A stretch of DNA of 8,272 bases from Neptuniibacter sp. (GCA_030149405.1 JASBRM010000063.1:1-8272); one strand, 5' to 3'; shown: positions 1 through 5,628, numbered from the stretch's first letter. Numbers and translations are program-made. The notes: generated by a model from the sequence alone, not told the origin.

Positions 1-371
1 CCAAACAATCCGGCCTCACTGTTGAAGCCATTCGCTACTACGAACAACGTGGTCTGATACCTGAACCCAACCGCCTCGACTCAGGATACCGGGTTTATCC
101 CGAATCCATTCTGACCCGTATTAACTTTATCAACCGCTGCAAAGACTTGGGGTTCTCTCTACAAGAAATCTCAGAGTTGCTATCTATTCAAATCAACCCC
201 GAAAATAGTTCTTCTCTTGTGAAAGAGCAGGTCGAGCATAAAATTGAATTGGTAAAAGATAAAATATCTGAACTACAGAAACTACAAGACTCTCTGGAAC
301 AGCTTTCCGGTCTATGTTGTGGTGAAGGTTCTGTCAGCGACTGCCCTATTATTGATTTTTTAAAGCATTAG
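1..371 (+). CDS. MerR-family metal-responsive regulator, 5' end missing
   Basis: Partial gene: the window opens inside the DNA-binding domain, and 122 residues are visible in the frame starting at base 3. About 8-9 N-terminal residues are missing, judged against CueR and ZntR. Visible residues 1-30 carry the MerR-type winged helix-turn-helix (LTVEAIRYYEQRGLIPEP), followed by the wing (SGYRVY) and the second helix pair (LGFSLQEISELLSI). A long dimerisation helix (about 72-103) leads to a metal loop with Cys105, Cys106 and Cys114, ending in CPII. Known proteins of this family bind a promoter with an overlong spacer and activate a metal efflux gene when the metal binds. The Cys106-x7-Cys114 spacing and a Ser at the helix-start position (Ser70/71) match CueR-type monovalent-metal sensors, whereas the rest reads closer to ZntR. 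The target gene is not in the window. The family is certain; the metal (Cu/Ag or Zn-like) is inference. Confidence 0.93.
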   Translation, partial: KQSGLTVEAIRYYEQRGLIPEPNRLDSGYRVYPESILTRINFINRCKDLGFSLQEISELLSIQINPENSSSLVKEQVEHKIELVKDKISELQKLQDSLEQLSGLCCGEGSVSDCPIIDFLKH

Positions 372-499
372 ATACGAAGCGAAGTCTGTTCAGGACACCT
401 CATGATCAGGGCTAGGAAATACCACTTTTCAGACGTAGACTGAAACAAATCAAATACAGACAGTTTAAACACAACACCTATCTGATAAGACCAAGACCG

Positions 500-1072
500 A
501 TGTTGCGAACGATTTGCCGCTATATATTCAAAAAACAGGGATGGAAAATTCGACACCCCATGCCTGAGGATATTGGCAGCTGCGTTGTTGTCGGTGCCCC
601 ACATACAAGTAACTGGGATTTTATTTATGCAGTAGCTGCATGGGACTTAATGGGCATAACCAACCCCAGGTTCACCATTAAAAAAGAATGGATGGTCTTT
701 CCCTTTAAATATTTTCTGGAGTCCCTGGGCGCGATAGGTATCGACCGTTCGCCTAAAACGCCAGGAGATCAACGCCCAAGCATGGTCGATGAGATGGCCA
801 AGCTACTTGCACCCGGTCAGCCGCAAACTGCACTTTTGGTAACTCCAGAAGGAACCCGCAGCCCGGTTAAACGCTGGAAAAAAGGTTTCTACCATGTAGC
901 TTTAAAATCAAATACTCCCATTTGCCTGGGTTATCTGGATTTTAAAAAACGCGAAGCAGGTATCGGCATGGTCATCTACCCAAGTGGGGATATTGATAAG
1001 GACTTCCGTAAAATCTTGGATTTTTATAATCAAGTGACTCCCTACAACCCTGATAACTACATACCTCTATAA
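500..1072 (+). CDS. PlsC-type 1-acylglycerol-3-phosphate acyltransferase-like protein
   Basis: A 190-residue protein of the glycerolipid acyltransferase superfamily, which moves acyl groups from acyl-CoA or acyl-ACP to a lysophospholipid or related acceptor at the inner membrane. The catalytic HX4D motif is present as HTSNWD (residues 35-40). The acceptor-binding region reads GAIGIDRSP (77-85) and the PEGTR motif reads TPEGTRS (115-121), so all key motifs are intact. It belongs to the short (about 190-200 residue) branch, which has a weakly hydrophobic N-terminus and no clear membrane helix, not to the longer PlsC enzymes. The ATG at 500 is chosen because MLR...GW is the usual opening of this branch, although no strong ribosome binding site precedes it. 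A 128-base gap separates it from the MerR gene, and the MEKHLA gene starts 24 bases downstream, suggesting cotranscription. The substrate cannot be told from sequence. Confidence 0.85.
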   Translation: MLRTICRYIFKKQGWKIRHPMPEDIGSCVVVGAPHTSNWDFIYAVAAWDLMGITNPRFTIKKEWMVFPFKYFLESLGAIGIDRSPKTPGDQRPSMVDEMAKLLAPGQPQTALLVTPEGTRSPVKRWKKGFYHVALKSNTPICLGYLDFKKREAGIGMVIYPSGDIDKDFRKILDFYNQVTPYNPDNYIPL

Positions 1073-1096
1073 TCTTAAAGCCAACCAGAAGTAACT

Positions 1097-1573
1097 ATGT
1101 CAAAGAACCCAAAACCCTCTTCCGAAAATAATTTCAATGAGGAACAAGCAGAACGTCTGCTGAGCAGCTTCCTTCGCTTAACCGGGAAATCATTAATCCC
1201 AGAATGCACTCCAAGTAATGAACGTGCTAAAGCACTCTACGATGCTGAATACCCAGTGCTTTCCCATAATTCAGACGAAGATCCCATTCTTAATTACTCC
1301 AATGCAAAAGGCATGGAACAGTTTGAGATCAGTTGGGAGGAGTTAGCTATCCTGCCCTCACGCTTCACCGCAGAACCTCAGACACAGGAAGAGCGAAACC
1401 GTTTACTCAAAGCGGTGACTGAGAATGGCTTTATTGATGATTATCAGGGTGTGCGGATATCCGCTAAGGGCAACCGCTTTATGGTTGAAGATGCGATTGT
1501 CTGGAATGTGATTGATGAGGACGGGGTTTATTGGGGTCAGGGAGCGGTCTTATATAAGTGCTCCCCTATTTAA
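1097..1573 (+). CDS. MEKHLA domain-containing protein (PAS-like)
   Basis: A 158-residue soluble protein consisting of one MEKHLA domain, a PAS-related fold first described at the C-terminus of plant class III HD-ZIP proteins and found as a stand-alone protein in many bacteria. Recognisable stretches are the N-terminal helix LLSSFLRLTGKSL (21-33), LYDAEYPVLSHNSDEDPILNY (48-67), the WEELAILPSR segment (80-89) and the C-terminal part GFIDDYQGVRISAKGNRF...EDAIVWNVIDEDG (111-143). The length is normal for the stand-alone family. No signal peptide or membrane segment is visible. It begins 24 bases after the acyltransferase stop with only a weak AGAAG ribosome binding site, so it is probably the second gene of that transcript. 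It ends facing the 3' end of the PAS-containing antiporter gene. Bacterial MEKHLA proteins have no firmly established function; ligand sensing is inferred from the fold. Confidence 0.88.
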   Translation: MSKNPKPSSENNFNEEQAERLLSSFLRLTGKSLIPECTPSNERAKALYDAEYPVLSHNSDEDPILNYSNAKGMEQFEISWEELAILPSRFTAEPQTQEERNRLLKAVTENGFIDDYQGVRISAKGNRFMVEDAIVWNVIDEDGVYWGQGAVLYKCSPI

Positions 1574-1616
1574 CCGTTCTTTTTAACAGTTCATTAAGCC
1601 ACTGCGATCATTTCCT

Positions 1617-1680
1617 CATTCCAGCGTTTAGGCAGCCATTCCAGCCTTGTCCCCGTCATTCCAGCGCAGGCTGGAATCCA
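1617..1680. repeat. Three CATTCCAGC direct repeats at 20-base period, the last forming a dRS3-like palindrome
   Basis: The 9-mer CATTCCAGC occurs at 1617, 1637 and 1657, exactly 20 bases apart each time. The third unit continues into a palindrome (1658-1677) of the form ATTCCA-N8-TGGAAT, with arms ATTCCAGC and GCTGGAAT. The same 27-base unit (1654-1680) recurs at 3933-3959 and 3990-4016, on the far side of the antiporter gene. Six-base arms around an eight-base core is the architecture of the neisserial dRS3 element, with A/T in place of C/G at one arm position. Similar intergenic palindromes are common in proteobacterial genomes. Confidence 0.8.
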
Positions 1681-1711
1681 CAATCATTCTTGGCACCCAA
1701 ACCTATAAGAC

Positions 1712-1742
1712 AAAAAAACCGCTGATTTTGGTCAGCGGTTTT
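1712..1742. terminator. Bidirectional intrinsic terminator between the MEKHLA gene and nhaD
   Basis: A perfect 11-bp stem pairs 1715-1725 (AAAACCGCTGA) with 1732-1742 (TCAGCGGTTTT) around a 6-base loop. The A-run at 1712-1718 becomes a T-run on the minus strand, so the site is well formed for the antiporter transcript, whose stop codon is 30 bases away. On the plus strand the stem ends in TTTT, giving a weaker terminator for the acyltransferase-MEKHLA transcript. Confidence 0.88.
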
Positions 1743-1772
1743 CAGTGTTATCAGCAAATACCGTGCGGGGTA

Positions 1773-3665
1773 TCAAACACCATTAATTAACAAATGAACC
1801 CCGATGCTCGCAACATAGCCCAGTGCAATAGCAGGGGTCCATTTTAGGTGAGAGGCAAATGTGTAAACGCCTCGTGCAGTTCCCAATAGAGCTACACCGG
1901 CAGCTGAGCCAATAGCCAGCATACTACCGCCAACACCCGCGGTTAAGGTGACTAGCTGCCATTGTCCCAAGGACATAGCAGGATCCATCGTCAATACAGC
2001 AAACATAACTGGGATGTTATCTACAATTGCCGACAAGACCCCCACCAGACCGTTAGCCCAGGTTGGGCCCAGGTCGTTATACATCAGCTCGGAAACAATG
2101 GCCATGTAGCCAAACTGGCTTAGACCAGCAACACACATAATGACACCGTAGAAGAACAGTAAGGTATCCCATTCGGCACGTGATACACGTTCCATCACAT
2201 CGAATTCCTTAACCTCTTCACGCTTTTCAGTCATATCTTCAAACAGCTCCACAGCACCCACTGTGTCACCATTTTCATCAACAACCGGCGCAGCGCTAAA
2301 CATCAGGTACGCACCAGAGTTACCAATATTATCGAAGTAGTTTGCAGCATCATAAGACTTACCACCCATCGGGTTATTACGATACTGGTTATGATAGTGC
2401 TGACGTACGCCTGCACCGGATTCATCTTCTAGCACGGCATCAGCCAGGGTTGGGCGCTGATCCTTATAGAAGCCTCTCCAGTGATCTTTAGTGCCGAGCA
2501 CCTCTTCAGCTTTGATACCCGTTAGCTCTTCCAATGCACTGTTCCAATGGGTAACGTTTTTGTCTTTATCGATCATAAAGGCCGGATAAGGCTGATCATT
2601 TAGATGTTCGCCAATATCCTTGCCGTAAGCCTGCAAAACACTCAGAGGATTTTTGTGGGCATCACTACGACCACCAAAGATTGAGTCAGCCATAACCGTA
2701 CGGCCTTCAAGCTTCTTCAGGTAGAACGAGTACAAGCCCAGGTAGCCAAGACCAAACATCATGCCTGCCGCAGGCGGTAGGTGTAGGAAACTATGGAAGC
2801 TTACTGCAGTCACGATTGTCGCAAGGAACAGAACCATCATGACCTTGGCGCCACGCTTCATGAAAGACTTTTCCTGAGACGCTTCTGGAATCTCATTAGG
2901 AATCGCGAAGTTCATGATAATCGCAGGCACAAACCAGTTAACCAAAGAAGGGACAAACAGTGGCAGGAACTCTAAGAACTCGACCTTACCTTTCTGCCAA
3001 ACCATCAGCGTCGTGATATCGCCAAATGGGGAGAATGCACCACCCGCGTTCGCTGCCACAACCACGTTGATACAAGCAATCGAAACAAAGCGAAAGTTCT
3101 TACCGCCAACCGCCATAACAACCGCGCCCATAAGCAGTGCTGTGGTTAGGTTGTCTGCGATTGGAGAAATTACAAATGAAAGCGCACCGGTAACCCAGAA
3201 AACCTTACGTAATGAATAGCCACGCGATACCAGATAAGCCCGAAGCGCCTGGAACACATTACGATCTTCCAGAGCATTTATGTAGGTCATCGCTACCAGC
3301 AGGAACAGGAACAGTTCCGCGTATTCGATAATGGCATGTTTAATCGCATGGTGTGCCTGTTCTGATGCACCAATCTCGTTGAATGCCAGGGCGACCAGAA
3401 CCCAAATCAGACCCGCTGCCACCAGAACCGGCTTACTCTTAAGCAAATGAATATTGTTCTCTAACGGCACAAGTGAATAAGCCAGAATGAATATAGCTAC
3501 ACTCAGGTAACCATAAAAAGAGGCACTCAGTTCCGGTATCTGTGCAGCCGTACCCGCCGATTCTGCCAGAGCGGCCATCGGGAAAAGGAGTAAGCTAAGA
3601 CCCGCTAATAAATAGCGCAGGCTGGAACTGTTGATCAGAGGAAAAGGTAACGACAGGTTCATCAT
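1773..3665 (-). CDS. nhaD: NhaD-type Na+/H+ antiporter with internal PAS domain
   Basis: A 630-residue inner-membrane protein that by family exchanges Na+ (or Li+) for H+. Residues 1-34 look like a cleavable signal peptide ending in ALA-ES. About nine hydrophobic segments lie between 50 and 315 and four more between 500 and 628. Conserved ion-path motifs of the NhaD/IT superfamily are present: SPIADNLTTALLMGA (167-181), SPFGDITTLMVWQKG (212-226), SAIVDNIPVMFA (545-556) and GVGGSMLAIGSAAGVALLG (577-595). The acidic residues Asp171, Asp216 and Asp549 are all intact. Ordinary NhaD proteins are about 450-490 residues. The extra length is residues about 320-490, a PAS domain replacing the short loop before the conserved AEWDTLLFFYG segment. 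The start is ATG at 3665, with a second ATG right after it and a weak GGAA ribosome binding site four bases upstream. The gene is single, preceded by a long leader and followed by a strong terminator. Confidence 0.92.
   Translation of the reverse strand: MMNLSLPFPLINSSSLRYLLAGLSLLLFPMAALAESAGTAAQIPELSASFYGYLSVAIFILAYSLVPLENNIHLLKSKPVLVAAGLIWVLVALAFNEIGASEQAHHAIKHAIIEYAELFLFLLVAMTYINALEDRNVFQALRAYLVSRGYSLRKVFWVTGALSFVISPIADNLTTALLMGAVVMAVGGKNFRFVSIACINVVVAANAGGAFSPFGDITTLMVWQKGKVEFLEFLPLFVPSLVNWFVPAIIMNFAIPNEIPEASQEKSFMKRGAKVMMVLFLATIVTAVSFHSFLHLPPAAGMMFGLGYLGLYSFYLKKLEGRTVMADSIFGGRSDAHKNPLSVLQAYGKDIGEHLNDQPYPAFMIDKDKNVTHWNSALEELTGIKAEEVLGTKDHWRGFYKDQRPTLADAVLEDESGAGVRQHYHNQYRNNPMGGKSYDAANYFDNIGNSGAYLMFSAAPVVDENGDTVGAVELFEDMTEKREEVKEFDVMERVSRAEWDTLLFFYGVIMCVAGLSQFGYMAIVSELMYNDLGPTWANGLVGVLSAIVDNIPVMFAVLTMDPAMSLGQWQLVTLTAGVGGSMLAIGSAAGVALLGTARGVYTFASHLKWTPAIALGYVASIGVHLLINGV
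2211..2603 (-). other. PAS domain inserted in the NhaD loop (residues about 355-485)
   Basis: The translated segment opens with PAFMIDKDKNVTHWNSALEE (361-380), followed by LTGIKAEEVLGTKDHWRGFY, a standard PAS N-terminal strand and helix pattern. It continues with RPTLADAVLEDE (404-415) and closes with FSAAPVVDENGDTVGAVELF (456-475) and EDMTEKREEV, the usual PAS-to-effector boundary. This matches a PAS subtype I recall from sensor kinases and GGDEF proteins. The lysine-rich YLKKLEGR before it suggests the cytoplasmic side, though that depends on helix count. No obvious heme or flavin signature was identified, so the ligand is unknown. Confidence 0.85.
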
Positions 3666-3900
3666 CGAATTCCGGGTTTAAGATTAATTGATTCAGGATT
3701 GAGCAACAGGCGTCGCAACGCCTCGTCACTGTGCTAGAAATTGGCAAACGTCTTAGCATTAACACCTGAAACGAGGGATCAAAACTATACAGGGAACACC
3801 TTGCTGGAGGAGCCCTTGCGGCCCGTAAGGTTAATGCCTCCATACCAAAGTTGAAAGGATTCTTTAGGGCAAGCTTTGAACCTCCTTTAGTAGGGGCCTA
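3666..3900 (-). promoter_or_regulatory. Long, apparently structured 5' leader of nhaD; candidate cation-responsive RNA
   Basis: Read on the minus strand, this 235-base stretch before nhaD shows several paired elements. TGGAGG pairs with CCTCCA (plus-strand 3837-3842 with 3805-3810), enclosing a GC-rich insert that can form CC-GCAA-GG, a GNRA-type tetraloop. Further down, CCTCGT (3771-3776) can pair with ACGAGG (3721-3726). AGGCGT (3718-3723) can instead pair with ACGCCT (3708-3713) around a TGCG loop. The last two stems share bases 3721-3723, so they exclude each other. Na+ and Li+ riboswitches (the DUF1646 and nhaA-I/nhaA-II motifs) are known upstream of bacterial cation transporters. I cannot match this leader to a consensus from memory. 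No convincing promoter hexamers were found, so the transcript start is unknown. Confidence 0.4.
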
Positions 3901-3932
3901 AAAGCTTTAATACAGGTTCTAAACATCACCTG

Positions 3933-3959
3933 CGTCATTGCAGCGCAGGCTGGAATCCA
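3933..3959. repeat. dRS3-like palindromic repeat, copy 2
   Basis: Identical to the 1654-1680 copy except for one base in the left arm (ATTGCA instead of ATTCCA at 3940), which weakens the palindrome. It lies just upstream of the nhaD leader. Confidence 0.8.
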
Positions 3960-3989
3960 GAGTCTTGCGCCTTAAAAAATATATACCTA

Positions 3990-4016
3990 CGTCATTCCAG
4001 CGTAGGCTGGAATCTA
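3990..4016. repeat. dRS3-like palindromic repeat, copy 3
   Basis: The same unit with intact arms ATTCCAGC and GCTGGAAT. It differs from the 1654-1680 copy by a C-to-T change in the core (4003) and a C-to-T change near the 3' end (4015). It lies 57 bases from copy 2 in the same orientation. Confidence 0.8.
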
Positions 4017-4023
4017 AAACCTT

Positions 4024-4200
4024 TCGCCTTTAGGCGAGTTAAGGGGCTTCGCTGAAAGCCCCTTAACAATCCCCATCAGCCCCTGCTGTTTGGTTGGCTA
4101 CGCCAACTACCCTGCGCGTTTCGATTTCCCGTGGGGTGAAAAAACTCGTCGCTCCGCTCCTCAGGCAGCTTTCACCCTGATTCACGGAAAATCTGCAATG
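4024..4200. repeat. Hairpin-rich intergenic block
   Basis: This stretch holds closely packed inverted repeats: a short one at 4025-4035 (CGCCTTTAGGCG), a perfect 12-bp stem at 4038-4049/4056-4067 (GTTAAGGGGCTT with its complement, loop CGCTGA), a 6-bp stem at 4093-4098/4102-4107 (GTTGGC-TAC-GCCAAC), and an imperfect long-range match between the region around 4124-4140 (CCCGTGGGGTGAAA) and 4170-4197 (TTTCACCC...CACGG). None has a T-run, so they are not ordinary terminators. A 72-codon minus-strand open frame crosses it but reads like no protein family I know. It may be a nonautonomous repeat element or a remnant; its boundaries are not defined. Confidence 0.45.
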
Positions 4201-4272
4201 CTCGGCTGCACAGAAGGGGGAAATCATCACAGCCTGAATGTCTCGTAAGTACATGGGAAGCCAAAACTGGTT

Positions 4273-4300
4273 TTGACTCACATGCTTTTCCTTATAAAAA
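4273..4300 (+). promoter_or_regulatory. Possible promoter for the orphan gene at 4336
   Basis: TTGACT at 4273-4278 resembles a -35 box, and an AT-rich TATAAAAA run at 4293-4300 could hold the -10. Spacing is 14 to 16 bases depending on the hexamer chosen, shorter than ideal, so the call is tentative. Confidence 0.3.
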
Positions 4301-4335
4301 TACGATTACCAAAAACACTTAGGCAGGTAACAAGT

Positions 4336-4737
4336 ATGGACACGAAACTACCTACAGAAAGACAAATTTTAAAATGCATATTAGATTTGTACGAATCAAA
4401 CTATCCAGGAGAAGCTCCAAAGGAAAATGATCCGTATATGCCAATTGATGTAAAGGAAGTTGCTACAAGGCTCAAGTGTAAACCTGAACTGTTATTTGGT
4501 TATCTTTATTACTACTTAGATCACAAATATAGATACCAAAACGATAGTGGTGTTTGGACAAATCTATTCTCTATCAAAGTTGGGGAAAAACGTCACTGTG
4601 TGAATTACCCATACTTAGCAGGTATTTTGGCCTCAAACGAAGTTGAGCATAGGCGTAATCTTTGGTCACTTCGGCTTTCGGGTGCGGCTGTAACATTGTC
4701 TTTAATCTCAATTATCACTCAGATTTTTACCAATTAG
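4336..4737 (+). CDS. Hypothetical protein, winged-helix-like with C-terminal membrane anchor
   Basis: A 133-residue protein of no family I recognise. The N-terminal 100 residues are soluble and mostly helical. ILKCILDLYESNYP (11-24), IDVKEVATRLKCKPELLFGYLYYYL (37-61) and a strand-like YRYQNDSGVWTNLFSIKV (66-82) together resemble a winged-helix fold. After a charged EVEHRRN, one hydrophobic helix (about 112-130) ends three residues before the C-terminus, predicting a tail-anchored membrane protein. The ATG at 4336 is preferred over the upstream TTG at 4273 because AGGCAGG lies eight bases before it and the extra 21 residues look unstructured. The gene is visibly more AT-rich than rpiA and ilvA, has its own terminator, and sits in a repeat-rich gap between two well-conserved loci, which suggests an accessory gene gained by transfer. 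It could also be a diverged local protein. Confidence 0.7.
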   Translation: MDTKLPTERQILKCILDLYESNYPGEAPKENDPYMPIDVKEVATRLKCKPELLFGYLYYYLDHKYRYQNDSGVWTNLFSIKVGEKRHCVNYPYLAGILASNEVEHRRNLWSLRLSGAAVTLSLISIITQIFTN

Positions 4738-4781
4738 CTCATTAGAGAAATGTTCATTTAACGAACTTAGTTCAAATAAAG

Positions 4782-4807
4782 AAGCCCCGGCATTACGGGG
4801 CTTTTTT
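4782..4807 (+). terminator. Intrinsic terminator after the orphan gene
   Basis: A perfect 8-bp stem (AAGCCCCG at 4782-4789 with CGGGGCTT at 4796-4803, loop GCATTA) runs directly into a T-run ending at 4807. It lies 45 bases after the orphan gene's stop codon. On the minus strand the flanking T-run is interrupted, so it may act only weakly on rpiA transcripts. Confidence 0.92.
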
Positions 4808-4856
4808 AAAGTTTTTCCTAGCCACTCGCAGCGAAGCGTTCTCGCTACTCGTAGGT

Positions 4857-4885
4857 TTGAAACGATTACAGAGTAATCGTTTCAA
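4857..4885 (-). other. Perfect 12-bp hairpin containing the rpiA stop codon
   Basis: TTGAAACGATTA (4857-4868) pairs fully with TAATCGTTTCAA (4874-4885) around a 5-base loop. The rpiA stop codon (4866-4868) and the last codons lie within the stem. No T-run follows on the minus strand, so it is more likely an mRNA 3'-end stabiliser or part of a compound terminator with the 4782-4803 stem than a stand-alone terminator. Confidence 0.6.
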
Positions 4886-5537
4886 CACCGTCCTGCGTGC
4901 CCATAAGCACGACATCCGCCCCACGGTTCGCAAACAACCCGTTGGTAACAACACCCACAATATTGTTCAGCTGTTTTTCCAGTTGTTTGGCGTGCAGGAT
5001 TTCCATATCGTGAACATCCAGAATTACGTTGCCATTATCTGTGGTAAAGCCTTCCCGCCATACTGGCATGCCGTCGAGTTTTACCAGTTCACGTGCTACT
5101 TGTGAGCGGGCCATTGGGATCACTTCTACTGGCAGTGGGAATTCGCCCAGCACATCCACTTTTTTAGTGCTGTCTACGATGCAGACAAACTCTTTAGCAA
5201 CAGCCGCTACAATCTTTTCGCGTGTCAGTGCGCCGCCGCCACCTTTTACCAGATTAAGCCCGGAGTCGAATTCATCTGCGCCGTCTACATAAACTTCCAT
5301 CTCAGCAACAGAGTTCATGTCAAAAACTTCGATGCCATGACCTTTCAGACGTTCTGCGGTTGCTTCGGAGCTGGCAACGGCACCGTCAAACATATGCTTG
5401 ATTTCAGCCAGTGCATCGATGAAGAAGTTGGCCGTAGAGCCGGTACCCACACCCACAATACTATCTTTGTTCAGCTTTGGTTTGATGTATTCAACAGCGG
5501 CTTCGGCAACCGCTTTTTTCATCTCATCCTGGGTCAT
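4866..5537 (-). CDS. rpiA: Ribose-5-phosphate isomerase A
   Basis: Cytoplasmic enzyme of the non-oxidative pentose phosphate pathway, interconverting ribose 5-phosphate and ribulose 5-phosphate. The 223-residue length fits the bacterial RpiA family (219 in E. coli). The phosphate-binding loop [15 protein letters not shown] is at 29-43, the substrate-binding aspartates are in DGADE (85-89), and the [11 protein letters not shown] segment (98-108) carries Lys98 and Glu107, equivalent to the catalytic Lys94 and Glu103 of E. coli. [13 protein letters not shown] (133-145), TDNGNVILD (166-174) and [10 protein letters not shown] (200-209) are also intact. The ATG start opens with MTQDE, as in E. coli, and has AGGTAGAG just upstream. 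It is divergent from ilvA with 154 bases between the starts, and nothing is visibly cotranscribed with it. Confidence 0.98.
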   Translation of the reverse strand: MTQDEMKKAVAEAAVEYIKPKLNKDSIVGVGTGSTANFFIDALAEIKHMFDGAVASSEATAERLKGHGIEVFDMNSVAEMEVYVDGADEFDSGLNLVKGGGGALTREKIVAAVAKEFVCIVDSTKKVDVLGEFPLPVEVIPMARSQVARELVKLDGMPVWREGFTTDNGNVILDVHDMEILHAKQLEKQLNNIVGVVTNGLFANRGADVVLMGTQDGVETITL

Positions 5538-5596
5538 GGTCTCTACCTATGCTCATTTTCCCCATATTCGGGGCTAGATAACTAAAAATTGCGCAA

Positions 5597-5602
5597 ATTA
5601 TA
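5597..5602 (-). promoter_or_regulatory. rpiA: -10 box of the rpiA promoter
   Basis: On the minus strand this reads TATAAT, a perfect sigma-70 -10 hexamer, about 60 bases before the rpiA ATG. The base positions expected for -35 hold a poor match (TACAAC at 17-base spacing), so the promoter may rely on an activator. The predicted leader would include a small CCCC/GGGG stem (5560-5563 with 5570-5573). Confidence 0.6.
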
Positions 5603-5613
5603 CGCTGCATGGA

Positions 5614-5628
5614 GTCTATGTTGTAGAC
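5614..5628. promoter_or_regulatory. Inverted repeat GTCTA-N5-TAGAC between rpiA and ilvA
   Basis: A perfect 5-bp dyad with a 5-base spacer sits just upstream of the rpiA -10 box and overlaps its -35 region. It lies 64 bases before the ilvA start. A regulator binding here could affect rpiA or both genes. No clear sigma-70 promoter for ilvA was found elsewhere in the spacer. The dyad is short enough to arise by chance. Confidence 0.3.

Noticed and set aside
427..445. TTTCAG-N7-CTGAAA hairpin between the MerR gene and the acyltransferase gene
   Set aside because: Only six AT-rich base pairs with no T-run; too weak for a terminator and no regulator can be assigned.
1617..1680. CRISPR array from the 20-base periodic repeats
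   Set aside because: The repeated unit is only nine bases, spacers would be 11 bases, and there are no cas genes; it is a palindromic intergenic repeat.
3771..3800. Possible nhaD promoter from TATAGT on the minus strand
   Set aside because: The -10-like hexamer has no acceptable -35 at 16-18 bases and would split the leader stems, so it was not called.
3595..3843. 82-codon minus-strand open frame upstream of nhaD
   Set aside because: It overlaps the nhaD start in another frame and covers the paired leader elements; its composition is not protein-like and it is probably a chance frame.
4063..4281. 72-codon minus-strand open frame
   Set aside because: It runs through several inverted repeats, has an odd cysteine- and arginine-rich composition, and matches no family I know. 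It is more likely part of the repeat block.
5029..5292. 87-codon plus-strand open frame opposite rpiA
   Set aside because: It is the antisense shadow of the well-conserved rpiA coding sequence, with no ribosome binding site or family resemblance.
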